44,424 nt of DNA, from contig WGNB01000032.1 of assembly GCA_016124795.1 (NCBI GenBank), positions 1 to 44,424 of the forward strand, written 5' to 3'. How positions within the stretch are numbered: position 1 is the first letter of the stretch; the number at the start of each line of letters is the position of its first letter. Both the position numbers and the translations under genes were made by a program. Below, piece after piece: positions 8,515 through 16,534 of this stretch. Source of the stretch: Rhodopseudomonas sp. (GTDB lineage Bacteria; Pseudomonadota; Alphaproteobacteria; Rhizobiales; Xanthobacteraceae). The notes below the pieces were generated by a model. That model worked only from the letters and a program-made list of their open reading frames with translations, did no database searches and was not told where the DNA came from.

Positions 8515-8880
8515 ATGTCACGGATGTTGAAGTTTATCGGGCCGGCGGCGATGGCCGCCGCGATGGCGATGCCGGTTGTGGCCGCCGCCCAGTCGCCGCC
8601 GACGCCGAAGGCGCCGGTCGCGCCGAAAGTCGAGCAGCTCGATCCGAATGCCTGTGCCGGTCGTGGCGCGCCCGCGACGGTCGGACAGGGGGGCGACATT
8701 GAAGTCAAAAAGCCCAATGACCGGACCCTGAGCGACCGCCTGGCGCGGGCCGATGGCGTGATCTGTCCGCCGGCCCGGGTCGATCCCGAGATCAAGGCGC
8801 CGACCCCGCCCGGCGGACCGATGCCGGTCATCCCGCCGCCCGGCAGCCCCGGCGGCAATCCGGCGGTCCGGCCGAAATGA
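8515..8880 (+). CDS. Small secreted proline-rich protein, function unknown
   Basis: A 121-residue protein that I do not assign to a family with known function. It begins with a clear signal peptide (hydrophobic core AAMAAAMAMPVVAAA, probable cleavage after the AAA or AQ). The mature part is short, has two cysteines (in DPNACAG and GVICPP) that could form a periplasmic disulfide, and ends in a Pro/Gly-rich tail. I chose ATG at 8515 because GGAGGTGAC immediately precedes it; an earlier in-frame ATG at 8491 would put charged residues before the signal sequence. It is followed by about 190 bases leading to the tRNA promoter. Probably periplasmic. Confidence 0.75.
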   Translation: MSRMLKFIGPAAMAAAMAMPVVAAAQSPPTPKAPVAPKVEQLDPNACAGRGAPATVGQGGDIEVKKPNDRTLSDRLARADGVICPPARVDPEIKAPTPPGGPMPVIPPPGSPGGNPAVRPK

Positions 8881-8989
8881 CCGAGGGCTGGCGGCGCGGT
8901 TTGTCCGTCACGGAGCGGGGGCGGGCAGGGAAAAATTCGGCATTTTTACCGAAGCGGCAGAGCAATAAGGACAATTCGGGCAAGCTTGC

Positions 8990-9018
8990 TTGACAGGCTT
9001 GCCTCGCCCTTCCTATAC
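8990..9018 (+). promoter_or_regulatory. Sigma-70 promoter of the tRNA-Met gene
   Basis: A perfect -35 TTGACA (8990-8995) and a -10 CTATAC (9013-9018) are separated by 17 bases. The tRNA begins 53 bases downstream. Such a near-consensus promoter is usual for stable RNA genes in alphaproteobacteria. Confidence 0.75.
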
Positions 9019-9071
9019 CCGCGCATCCTGATGGATGCCGCAGGCCCGCCTGCGGTGTTGCCGGGATCGGT

Positions 9072-9148
9072 GGCGGGGTAGCTCAGTTGGTTAGAGCGGC
9101 GGAATCATAATCCGTAGGTCGGGGGTTCAAATCCCTCCCCCGCTACCA
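9072..9148 (+). tRNA. tRNA-Met (CAT), elongator type
   Basis: A 77-base tRNA with encoded CCA. The acceptor stem GGCGGGG pairs with CCCCGCT (one G-U). The D arm contains GCTCAGTTGGTTAGAGC. The anticodon loop ATCATAA gives anticodon CAT, and the T arm has GGTTCAAATCC. A CAT anticodon also occurs in initiator tRNA-Met and lysidine-modified tRNA-Ile. The paired first position and lack of the initiator's three-GC anticodon stem argue against initiator, and the acceptor and T-stem sequence matches elongator Met of Hyphomicrobiales better than tRNA-Ile2. Confidence 0.92.
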
Positions 9149-9276
9149 AAGCAACGCAGATCATTGAAATCATGCGATTTGGTGTTCGGCGGCGCGGCAT
9201 TGGCGCGGGCCGACGGTCGATGCGCGGGCAAAGGTCGCCGGACGCGCCAGCTGTCAGTCCCGGATGTCCGTGTCGC

Positions 9277-9822
9277 TTAGCCAAGCCAGACGCGCCGCGC
9301 CTGATCGACGATCTGGGCGACGCGGGCTTCCACTTCCTCCGCCGTGATCGACGACACCGGATGGTCGACCACCACCGGTTTGAGCCCCGGCATGCCGATG
9401 GCCTGGCGCGTCAGTTCGGTCTCGTGGACGAATTCGGTGGTGATGATGGCGGCCGCGGGCACGCCCATGCGCTCCAGCGCGACCGCGTCGCGGACGCAGC
9501 ACGAGCAGCACGAGCCGCAATCGCCGATCGCGGTCAGCACGATGTCGTTCTCCCGCGCGATCTTCTCCAGCAACTCGGGGGCGGCGTCCTTGGAGAAATT
9601 GTGTTTGACGTAATAATTCACCGCCGCGAAGCCGGCATCGGCAAGCGCGGCTTGCGAACCGCGCAGCAGCTTGTTGGCGTTCCATTTAGAGTTGTCGAGG
9701 ATGCCAAGCCGCAGGCCGGCCAGCGCCCTGACGCGCGGTGCGATCGGGTCGGACTGGCTCGCGACCTGGCCGCGCGGATCGTAGACATAGGCGGTGCGTT
9801 CGAGGTTGCGCTGGATGTTCAT
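9277..9822 (-). CDS. UGSC-family protein, cysteine form
   Basis: A 181-residue protein of the UGSC family, named for a U-G-S-C motif first noticed in selenoprotein surveys. In this copy the selenocysteine position is an ordinary Cys: Cys102-Gly-Ser-Cys105, followed by Cys106, Ser107, Cys108 and Cys109 (DCGSCCSCC). The fold looks Rossmann-like, with alternating strands and helices (LRLGILDNSKWNANKLL, DIVLTAIGDCGS, AAAIITTEFV). The CxxC arrangement suggests a thiol redox or metal/sulfur-handling site. It starts with ATG at 9822 after AGAGGA. It lies 70 bases downstream of the 371-residue gene on the same strand, so the two are probably co-transcribed. The biochemical reaction of this family is not established to my knowledge. 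Confidence 0.8.
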   Translation of the reverse strand: MNIQRNLERTAYVYDPRGQVASQSDPIAPRVRALAGLRLGILDNSKWNANKLLRGSQAALADAGFAAVNYYVKHNFSKDAAPELLEKIARENDIVLTAIGDCGSCCSCCVRDAVALERMGVPAAAIITTEFVHETELTRQAIGMPGLKPVVVDHPVSSITAEEVEARVAQIVDQARRVWLG

Positions 9823-9892
9823 CGGAGGGTTCCTCTTTCTTCGCGCGTATTCTTTGCCGAATGCCGGTTGCGGCTAGTCGGGATCGTGCGGA

Positions 9893-11008
9893 TCAGATGG
9901 TGCAACTGCCGTCGGTGCAGGTCTCGTCGACAGGCATGGCGCCGCCGTCGATGGCGCGCAGCACCGGCGAACTCATGTGTCCCCAGCCCGGAATGAAGGC
10001 CGAGAAGCGGCCGGCATGGCCGCCCATGACGAACAGGTGAATGAGATCGGGCGAAGCGACGATCGGAATGAAGCTGTCCGGCTCTCGTTTGTACCATTTC
10101 GGCAGATTGCGGTTATAGACCTTGCCGTAGCGATGGCCGCGCGAATGTTTGGCGAAGAGATTGCCGGCATGCATCGCCAGGTAGTTCTTGACGTCGGCGC
10201 GGTTCCAGCCGGCCTTGGCGATGGTGCGGGCGTGCTCGAGTCCCAGCACGACCGCGCAATGGCCGCTGAGCACCGAAGTGTTGGACGCGATCGTGCTCAT
10301 GGCCGACACCATGGTGTCCAGAATGCCTTCCGGGTCGTTGCAGATATGGTCGGTGACGCTGTGCGGGGCTTCCGCGGCCATCGTAAACACCGTCGAATCG
10401 GTGGCGGCGAAGCCCTGCTCGACGTGATAGGGCGCCAGCGGCGAATCCGCTTCGTTCTCGGCGACGCAATAAGTGTATTTCGACGGGTTACCGAGCGTGC
10501 TCTTGTCGAGGTCGGGCGGAAAGCCGCCGCCGACGTTGAGCATGATCAGCCGCACCGCGCGGCCGATCGTGGCATTGGCGCGGTTGCCGGAGCCGAAGCA
10601 GTTGGCGCCGCCGTTCATGCCGACCTGCTTCGCCAGCGGTCCGTTGACCACGATCAGGGGCGAGGCCATGTGGGTGGTCGCCTGCACGCCGTTGAGGTTG
10701 AAGGCGCGGTCGGTCAGGGCCAGCATCGCGGCGCGCACGATCGGCGCATAATCCGGCTTGCAGCCGGCCATCACCATGTTGATCGCCAGCACCTCTCGGG
10801 TCAGCAGGCCCCAGCGCGGCGCGACCTTGCATTCGACGAAGGCGGGATCGCCGCCGAGCGCGGCGACGCAGGCCGCGACTTTTTCGGGCGTCGGCGGCAC
10901 CACCGGCAGGCCGTCGGTCCAGCCGCGCTCGTAATAAAGCTCGATCAGATCGGCGTGGCTGTCGGCGACTTCCAGTGCGTCGCGCTCGAGCTGTTGCAGG
11001 GCCGTCAT
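9893..11008 (-). CDS. Uncharacterised protein with TDGLPVVPPT motif and Cys-containing tail
   Basis: A 371-residue protein with no function I can name. It has no signal peptide or membrane segment. Near the N-terminus is the striking WTDGLPVVPPTPEKV, which I associate with proteins found beside UGSC-family genes, though I cannot verify that association here. A Gly/Asn-rich block follows (VGMNGGANCFGSGNRANATIGRA). The protein ends in a flexible tail, ETCTDGSCTI, with two cysteines five residues apart, three residues from the end. Such a tail can act as a swinging redox pair, as in thioredoxin-reductase-like systems; that is inference. It starts at ATG 11008. Upstream by 106 bases on the same strand is a LysR gene, and downstream by 70 bases is the UGSC gene. 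Confidence 0.72.
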   Translation of the reverse strand: MTALQQLERDALEVADSHADLIELYYERGWTDGLPVVPPTPEKVAACVAALGGDPAFVECKVAPRWGLLTREVLAINMVMAGCKPDYAPIVRAAMLALTDRAFNLNGVQATTHMASPLIVVNGPLAKQVGMNGGANCFGSGNRANATIGRAVRLIMLNVGGGFPPDLDKSTLGNPSKYTYCVAENEADSPLAPYHVEQGFAATDSTVFTMAAEAPHSVTDHICNDPEGILDTMVSAMSTIASNTSVLSGHCAVVLGLEHARTIAKAGWNRADVKNYLAMHAGNLFAKHSRGHRYGKVYNRNLPKWYKREPDSFIPIVASPDLIHLFVMGGHAGRFSAFIPGWGHMSSPVLRAIDGGAMPVDETCTDGSCTI

Positions 11009-11114
11009 GGCGGTTCTCCCGTTTGGCGCTTCTTCCCTTAGTTGTGGGAAGCATAACGCCGCCGGGGTTTATGCCAAGGAAATTCTGATAGCGGCGATTA
11101 TTGCACCAAGCGTA

Positions 11115-12023
11115 TTAATCGCGGAACCGTCGCCGCAGCAAAGCCAGCATGCCGCTCGCCGCCGGCGACAAGCTGCGGTCGCGCAGGGTGATGACGCCGA
11201 GTTCGCGGCGCAAGGCCGGCGCGGTCAAGGGCCGCGCCACCAGCCCGAGATGCGGCAGGTCGGTCGCGACGCTGCCCGGCACGATGGCGAGCCCGACGCC
11301 GGCCCGCACCAGGCTCATCGTCGTGGCGAACTGGGTGACGGTGACGGCATGGCGTAGTGCGATGCCGGCATGGGCTGCGGCCGCGTCGATGATCCGGCGG
11401 GTTCGCGATTCATTGGGCAGCGAGACCAGCGCGATGCCGTCGAGCGCGGCGAGCGGCAGGGTCCGGCGCTTCGCCAGCGGATGATGCTTCGGCAACACGA
11501 CGGTGAAAGCCTCGCGGCCGAGCGCGATGGCGTCGATGCCGTCGGGCAGGTCCTCGACATAGCTGATGCCGAAATCGGCAAGACCCGAGCGGACGTCTTC
11601 CAGCACGGTACCGTGCACGCCTTCACGGATATGAAGTTCGATGCCCGGCCGGTCCTTGCGGTAGAGCGCGGCGATGCGCGGCAGCGTGCCGTTGGCGACC
11701 GACATGATCGACGAGACGATGACCTGGCCGCGCTGTTCGTCGGCGATCTCGCGCATGCTGCGCACGGTGATGCGCAAGTCGTTGAGCATGCGTTCGGCGA
11801 CGGCGATGAATTCGCGACCGGCGGCAGTGATGTGCACCCGCCGCGTCGAGCGTTCGAACAGCGCGACGCCGAGCAGATGTTCGACCCGTTTGATGGTGCG
11901 GGTCAGCGCTGGCTGCGAGGTCTTCATCAAGGCCGCGGCGGCGATGAAGCTGCCGTAATCGGCGACCGCGAGCACGGCCTGCAATTGCCGCGCGGTCAGG
12001 TCCGGAATGGGGGCGGGCGGCAT
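11115..12023 (-). CDS. LysR-family transcriptional regulator
   Basis: A 302-residue LysR regulator. The N-terminal winged helix-turn-helix is plain (LTARQLQAVLAVADYGSF, TSQPALTRTIKRVEHLLG, LFERSTRRVHIT). The effector-binding domain spans about residues 90-300. It is transcribed in the same direction as the 371-residue and UGSC genes and divergently from the GlcG/HbpS-like gene. The 267-base divergent region carries an extended inverted repeat. LysR proteins usually control the divergent gene and their own expression, so the HbpS-like gene is the likeliest target and the downstream pair a second candidate. The effector is unknown. Confidence 0.92.
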   Translation of the reverse strand: MPPAPIPDLTARQLQAVLAVADYGSFIAAAALMKTSQPALTRTIKRVEHLLGVALFERSTRRVHITAAGREFIAVAERMLNDLRITVRSMREIADEQRGQVIVSSIMSVANGTLPRIAALYRKDRPGIELHIREGVHGTVLEDVRSGLADFGISYVEDLPDGIDAIALGREAFTVVLPKHHPLAKRRTLPLAALDGIALVSLPNESRTRRIIDAAAAHAGIALRHAVTVTQFATTMSLVRAGVGLAIVPGSVATDLPHLGLVARPLTAPALRRELGVITLRDRSLSPAASGMLALLRRRFRD

Positions 12024-12216
12024 GAGGCGGCGTGCTGCGTTGGGAGCGAATGAAACGGGTTAGAGACTGGCGCGGATTTCGCTTATTGAAAGACCGGCGC
12101 TTTGTGGCGCTGCCACTATAAACGTGCAGCGCCGGATCCGGTCATTTGTTTATACGCGCACGAACGTGAATCCCATTGCGTGCCCATCGGCGCGCGCCCA
12201 TACTTTGATGGTATCG

Positions 12217-12245
12217 CGTGCTATCTCACATCGTGGGATAGCGCG
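12217..12245. promoter_or_regulatory. Extended inverted repeat in the LysR-hbpS-like divergent region
   Basis: Thirteen pairs (12217-12229 with 12233-12245) flank a 3-base centre; eleven are Watson-Crick and two are T-G. The core is CTATCTCAC-atc-GTGGGATAG. It ends 45 bases before the ATG of the secreted heme-binding-like gene. As DNA it would suit a dimeric regulator such as the adjacent LysR; as RNA it could form a leader hairpin closed by a 3-base loop. Confidence 0.45.
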
Positions 12246-12290
12246 TCGAAACCGAAGACGTCATAAAAAATCAAATCCGGGAGGAACTAG

Positions 12291-12779
12291 ATGCGTTACG
12301 TCGTACTCGCGTCGGCGCTGCTTGGCGCCGGTTGGCTGGCTGTCGCGCCGGCTCAGGCGCAGCAGAAGCCGCTGCCCTATGGCACGCCGATCACCTTGAA
12401 GCAGGCCGAGACCATTGCCGCGGCGGCGCGCGCGCAATCGACCAAGATGGGAATCGAAGAGTCGATCGCGATCGTCGAGCCGACCGGCGAACTGGTCTAT
12501 TTCGCCAAGATGGATGACACGCAATACGGCTCCACACTGGTCGCGATGAACAAGGCGGTTTCCACCGCGCAGTTTCGCCGGCCGACCAAAGTGTTCCACG
12601 ATCTGATCGCGAAGGGCGCCGACTTCAACTATCTGCTGCAATTGGGCAAGGCCAATTCGGTGCCGGGCGGTCTGCTGGTGGTGTCCGGCGGCAAGATCAT
12701 TGGCGCGGTCGGCTGCTCTGGCGGCACCGGCGCCGAGGATATCGAGATCTGTCAGGCCGGTCTCAACGCATTGAAATAG
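12291..12779 (+). CDS. Secreted GlcG/HbpS-like (DUF336) protein
   Basis: A 162-residue protein of the GlcG/HbpS family (DUF336), some members of which bind heme or act with glycolate or diol utilisation. A signal peptide is clear (LASALLGAGWLAVAPAQAQ, probable cleavage after AQA). The mature protein shows the family core: LKQAETIAAAARAQ, SIAIVEPTGELVYFAKMDD, KAVSTAQFRRPT and GGLLVVSGGKIIGAVGCSGG. The C-terminal half has a possible disulfide pair (Cys in AVGCSGG and in EICQAG). ATG at 12291 follows GGGAGGAACTAG, a strong ribosome binding site. It is divergent from LysR and ends in a strong hairpin, so it is a single-gene transcript. Ligand unknown. Confidence 0.87.
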   Translation: MRYVVLASALLGAGWLAVAPAQAQQKPLPYGTPITLKQAETIAAAARAQSTKMGIEESIAIVEPTGELVYFAKMDDTQYGSTLVAMNKAVSTAQFRRPTKVFHDLIAKGADFNYLLQLGKANSVPGGLLVVSGGKIIGAVGCSGGTGAEDIEICQAGLNALK

Positions 12780-12795
12780 AATCGATGGTTCTCCG

Positions 12796-12819
12796 CCACG
12801 CGATCGGTTGATCGCGTGG
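12796..12819 (+). terminator. Hairpin terminator after the HbpS-like gene
   Basis: A perfect 10-bp stem (CCACGCGATC with GATCGCGTGG) has a GGTT tetraloop and begins 17 bases past the stop codon. No strong T-run follows, but the stem is stable and well placed. Confidence 0.6.
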
Positions 12820-13165
12820 TGGTCCTCGGCGCGGCGAGAGCCATCGCCGGCGCAACATTATTGCAAAGACTTTGGTATGACGGCGGCGTGAATTTAGGGA
12901 TTCGGCGCCAATTGACGTCCGGTCACGCCAATTTCGACGTCATTTCCGGTTCACAGCCGCGTGAGCGCCACGACACTTATACACAAATCCCCGTCGGTAT
13001 GGTTGCCCCGGCCATCCGGCGATGGAACAATCGCTTCCATTATTCGTATCCATCCCTAGATGTGATGGTGCATTCGCCCGCGAAGGACAATGCAAAGGGG
13101 CTGACCGTTTCGACCCGAACGATTGCTGGCGGGTTCTGCTTCAAATCTGGTGATGGAGACGAGTG
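12820..13165. other. Intergenic region upstream of egtB, no gene seen
   Basis: A 116-codon open frame crosses this stretch, but it has no ribosome binding site, no recognisable family and poor composition for this genome (scattered Trp, Asn and Tyr, and no alternating third-position GC bias). I treat the region as the egtB promoter and leader. I could not find a convincing -35/-10 pair. Confidence 0.4.
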
Positions 13166-14416
13166 ATGGCGCTGAGCGCGATTTCATCGACTGAGCGCGG
13201 CCCGGCCTTTGGCGCTTCGACCCGGACTCACTGGCGCGATGCTTTCCGTCGCGTTCGTGGCGAGACCGAGCGGCGGGCGTCGCATCTGTCGGCCGAGGAT
13301 CAGATCGTTCAATCGATGGCCGATGCGTCGCCGACCAAGTGGCATCGTGCCCATGTCACCTGGTTCTTCGAACAATTTCTGCTGGTGCCGAACGATCCCG
13401 GTTACAGGATTTACGACGAACGCTTTCCGTTCCTGTTCAATTCATATTATGTCGCCGCCGGGCCCCGTCATGCCCGCCCGCAACGCGGCCTGATCACGCG
13501 GCCGAATGGCGAGGAGGTTGCCGGCTATCGCGCCCATGTCGATGCCGCGGTCGAACGGCTGATCGAGACCGTCGCCGACGACAAGGCCGCCGAGGTGTTC
13601 TCGATTCTCGAGATCGGTCTGCATCACGAACAGCAGCATCAGGAATTGCTGCTCACCGATATCCTGCATGCCTTCGCGCAGAACCCGACGCATCCGGCCT
13701 ATGACGCCGACTGGCGGATGCCGCGTCGCGCCGCCGGTCCGCGCGCGGTCGACGGTTCCGCCTTTGTCGAAGTGCCGGCGGGGATTCAGGCCATCGGTCA
13801 TGATGGCAAGGGCTTCTGCTTCGACAACGAGACGCCGCGTCATGAGGCCCTCATTCCGAAGATGCGGATCGCGCGCGATCTCGTCAGCAATGCGCAGTGG
13901 CTGCAATTCATCGAGGCCGGCGGCTACAGCACGCCATCCCTGTGGTTGTCGGATGGCTGGGCCACGGTGCAGGCCGAAGGCTGGGAGGCGCCGGGCTATT
14001 GGCGTCAACAGGATGGAACCTGGCACGTCATGACGCTGGCGGGGCTGAGGCCGGTTGATCCTGCTCAGCCGGTAACGCATGTCAGCTATTACGAAGCGGA
14101 TGCCTTTGCCCGCTTTGCCGGTAAAGATCTACCGAGTGAGCAGGAATGGGAGGTAGCCGCGCGCGCCGGGCTGTTGAACGACGCCTTCGGGGTTGCTTGG
14201 CAGTGGACACGCAGTGCCTATCTGTCCTATCCGGGCTACCGCGCGGCCGAAGGAGCGCTCGGCGAATATAACGGCAAGTTCATGGTCAGCCAGATGGTGC
14301 TGCGGGGCTCGTCGTCGGCGACACCGGAAGGTCACGAACGCATCAGCTATCGCAATTTCTTTTATCCGCCGGCGCGCTGGCAGTTCAGCGGCTTGCGGCT
14401 CGCGGAATTTATCTGA
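13166..14416 (+). CDS. egtB: Ergothioneine biosynthesis sulfoxide synthase EgtB
   Basis: A 416-residue EgtB, the non-heme iron enzyme that joins a thiol donor to hercynine with O2 to give the sulfoxide intermediate of ergothioneine. The N-terminal DinB-like domain has PTKWHRAHVTWFFEQF and the iron-site helix with HHEQQHQELLLTD. The C-terminal half is a formylglycine-generating-enzyme-like domain (FVEVPAGIQAIGHDG, FDNETPRHEAL, PVTHVSYYEADAFARFAG, EQEWEVAARAG, ending in YRNFFYPPARWQFSGLRLA). Length is normal. I chose ATG at 13166, preceded by GGAGACGAG, over the overlapping GTG at 13163. egtD follows after 65 bases. egtA, egtC and egtE are not in the window, so the thiol donor (cysteine or gamma-glutamylcysteine) cannot be told from context. 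Confidence 0.95.
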   Translation: MALSAISSTERGPAFGASTRTHWRDAFRRVRGETERRASHLSAEDQIVQSMADASPTKWHRAHVTWFFEQFLLVPNDPGYRIYDERFPFLFNSYYVAAGPRHARPQRGLITRPNGEEVAGYRAHVDAAVERLIETVADDKAAEVFSILEIGLHHEQQHQELLLTDILHAFAQNPTHPAYDADWRMPRRAAGPRAVDGSAFVEVPAGIQAIGHDGKGFCFDNETPRHEALIPKMRIARDLVSNAQWLQFIEAGGYSTPSLWLSDGWATVQAEGWEAPGYWRQQDGTWHVMTLAGLRPVDPAQPVTHVSYYEADAFARFAGKDLPSEQEWEVAARAGLLNDAFGVAWQWTRSAYLSYPGYRAAEGALGEYNGKFMVSQMVLRGSSSATPEGHERISYRNFFYPPARWQFSGLRLAEFI

Positions 14417-14481
14417 CGGCGGTCCATCGACAGGCGACCGTCGCCCGAAGTCCTGAAGCCAAGTGGAAGTAAGAGGTTCTT

Positions 14482-15474
14482 ATGGTTGCGCTTGCTCGCT
14501 CGACAGTCATGCCGTCGCCGTCCGACGAGACGTCGGAATTCGCAGTCGATGTGCTGAAAGGTTTGAGTGCGACCCGCAAACGGGTGTCGCCGAAGTATTT
14601 CTATGACGCCGTCGGCTCGCAATTGTTCGATCAGATTACCGAACAACCGGAATATTACCCGACGCGCTGCGAGATGCGTATTCTTCAGGATAACGCGGCC
14701 GACATCGTCAAGCTTATTCCGGAAGGCGCGGCGTTGGTCGAATTCGGTTCGGGCTCGAACAAGAAAGCGCGCATTCTGCTCAAGAGCGCACCGCACCTTG
14801 CGGCCTATGTGCCGGTCGATATTTGCGGCGAAATGGTCGAACAGGAAGCCGCCGAACTGCGGCCCGACTTCCCCGGTCTGAATATTCATCCGGTGACCGC
14901 CGATTTCACCCAGGAATTCGAACTGCCGGAAGAAGCCCGCAATGCGCCGGCGCGGATCGGCCTGTTTCCCGGTTCCACCATCGGCAATTTCGAGCCGCAT
15001 GAGGCTGCCGCTTTCCTGCGTAACGCCGCCAAGATTCTCGGACCCAATTCGAAGCTCATCATCGGCGCCGACCTGGTGAAGCCGGCCGAGGTGCTTAACG
15101 CCGCTTATAACGACGCGGCCGGCGTCACCGCCCGGTTCAACCTCAATGTGCTGGTGCGGATGAACCGCGAGCTCGGCGCGACCTTCGATCTCGACACTTT
15201 CGAGCATCACGCCTTCTTCAACCGCGAACGCAATCGCATCGAGATGCATCTGGCCAGCCTGAAGCGGCAGAAGGTCAAGGTCGCGGGCGAATGTTTCGAG
15301 TTCCGCGCCGGCGAGACCATCCATACCGAGAGCAGCTATAAATATTCGGTCGAGTCGCTGGGCGCCCTGGCGCGTGGCGTCGGCTGGGCCCCGTCCGGTG
15401 TCTGGATGGACGAGGACAAATATTTCTCGATCCAGGCCTTCACGCTCACCGAGGCCGGCAGCCCGAAGCCCTGA
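14482..15474 (+). CDS. egtD: L-histidine N-alpha-methyltransferase EgtD
   Basis: A 330-residue EgtD, which trimethylates histidine with three SAM molecules to make hercynine, the substrate of EgtB. Family markers are KYFYDAVGSQLFDQITEQPEYYPTR (split here as KYFYDAVGSQLFDQI and PEYYPTR), the SAM loop FGSGSNKKARILL, FPGSTIGNFEP and the C-terminal SYKYSVESL. Length matches the family. ATG at 14482 follows AAGAGG. It lies 65 bases after egtB and ends with a strong hairpin, so egtBD is one operon. Product confidence is high because both core enzymes occur together. Confidence 0.95.
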   Translation: MVALARSTVMPSPSDETSEFAVDVLKGLSATRKRVSPKYFYDAVGSQLFDQITEQPEYYPTRCEMRILQDNAADIVKLIPEGAALVEFGSGSNKKARILLKSAPHLAAYVPVDICGEMVEQEAAELRPDFPGLNIHPVTADFTQEFELPEEARNAPARIGLFPGSTIGNFEPHEAAAFLRNAAKILGPNSKLIIGADLVKPAEVLNAAYNDAAGVTARFNLNVLVRMNRELGATFDLDTFEHHAFFNRERNRIEMHLASLKRQKVKVAGECFEFRAGETIHTESSYKYSVESLGALARGVGWAPSGVWMDEDKYFSIQAFTLTEAGSPKP

Positions 15475-15522
15475 GCGTTTCCGGTATCCGAAAACACGGC
15501 GTTTTCCGCATCGTGCGAAGAT

Positions 15523-15549
15523 CGCCGGCCGACCTTTCGTCGGCCGGCG
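15523..15549 (+). terminator. Terminator hairpin after egtD
   Basis: A perfect 11-bp GC-rich stem (CGCCGGCCGAC with GTCGGCCGGCG) has a CTTTC loop, 48 bases past the egtD stop. A smaller GAAAAC/GTTTTC hairpin precedes it. There is no T-run, but the stem is among the most stable in the window. Confidence 0.55.
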
Positions 15550-15640
15550 GCCTGCGCTATGCCTTGCGCGCGCCCGCGCCCATCCGGCCGCGGGACCGTG
15601 ACATTCGGGTAAAGGTAGTCAGGCGAGGAAATAACAGCAC

Positions 15641-16513
15641 ATGAAAATCGTGAATTTTGAAACGGCCAACGGCGTTCGCATGGGTGTGGTCGATGGCGAT
15701 ACCGTCATCGACGTGCAGGCGGTCAACGCCAGCCTGCCGGGCGAACTCGGCGCCTTCCTGCGCGCCAACGGCGACATGAACGCGCTGGCCGCGGCCGTGA
15801 AATCGGCGCCGGCGTCGGCCCGCCTGCCGCTCGCCGGCCTCAAGCTGGCCTTGCCGATCACCCAGCCCGGCAAGGTGATCTGCCTCGGCCTCAATTATCT
15901 CGATCACGTCAAGGAAGGCGGCTACAAGGACAACATCCCGAAATTCCAGAGCATCTTCTTCCGGGTGATGACCTCGATGGCCGGCCCCGGCCATCCGCTG
16001 ATCCGGCCGAAGAAGTCGGTGCAATTCGATTACGAGGCCGAACTGGTCGTCGTCATCGGCAAGCGCGCCAAGCACCTGACGCTCGAGAACGCCGCCGATT
16101 GCGTCGCCGGCTATTGCTGCGGCATGGAAGGCTCGATCCGCGAATATCAGCGCCATACCACCCAGTGGGGCATGGGCAAGAACTTCGACGAGACCGGCAG
16201 CTACGGCCCGTGGATGGTGACCGCCGATGAGGTGCCGCGCGCCGCCAAGGGTCTCAAGATCGAAAGCCGGCTCAACGGCACGACCATGCAGTCGTCGAAC
16301 ACCGATCACTTCATGTTCCCGGTCGCCGAATCGCTGGTCTACCTGACCGAAGGCATGACCCTGGAGCCGGGTGACATCATCTTCACCGGCACGCCGTCCG
16401 GCGTCGGCCACGCGCGCAAGCCGGAACCGGTCTGGATGAAGGCTGGCGACACCATCGAGGTCGAGATCGAAAAGCTCGGCGTCCTGAGCAACCCGATCGC
16501 CGACGAGAAGTAA
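15641..16513 (+). CDS. Fumarylacetoacetate hydrolase (FAH) family protein
   Basis: A 290-residue FAH-family enzyme. The family splits C-C bonds of acylpyruvates or acts as hydratase or decarboxylase in aromatic catabolism. An N-terminal domain of about 75 residues precedes the catalytic core, which contains VICLGLNYLDHV, the metal-ligand segment FDYEAELVVVIG, CGMEGSIREYQ, GKNFDETGSYGPWMV and the C-terminal GDIIFTGTPSGVG. ATG at 15641 follows GCGAGGAAATAAC at a slightly long spacing. The substrate cannot be read from sequence. A gentisate-dioxygenase-type gene lies 6 kb away, and a fumarylpyruvate hydrolase would fit that route, but the two are not in one operon. The next gene on the same strand encodes a Bug binding protein, 134 bases on, past a hairpin. 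Confidence 0.9.
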   Translation: MKIVNFETANGVRMGVVDGDTVIDVQAVNASLPGELGAFLRANGDMNALAAAVKSAPASARLPLAGLKLALPITQPGKVICLGLNYLDHVKEGGYKDNIPKFQSIFFRVMTSMAGPGHPLIRPKKSVQFDYEAELVVVIGKRAKHLTLENAADCVAGYCCGMEGSIREYQRHTTQWGMGKNFDETGSYGPWMVTADEVPRAAKGLKIESRLNGTTMQSSNTDHFMFPVAESLVYLTEGMTLEPGDIIFTGTPSGVGHARKPEPVWMKAGDTIEVEIEKLGVLSNPIADEK

Positions 16514-16534
16514 CGCCCGGTCGCGGGCCGACGT

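Noticed and set aside
9072-9276. Possible integration site at the tRNA-Met 3' end
   Set aside because: No integrase, no direct repeat of the tRNA 3' end and no compositional change downstream.
12816-13166. A 116-codon open frame upstream of egtB
   Set aside because: No ribosome binding site, no family match and composition unlike neighbouring genes; more likely promoter and leader.
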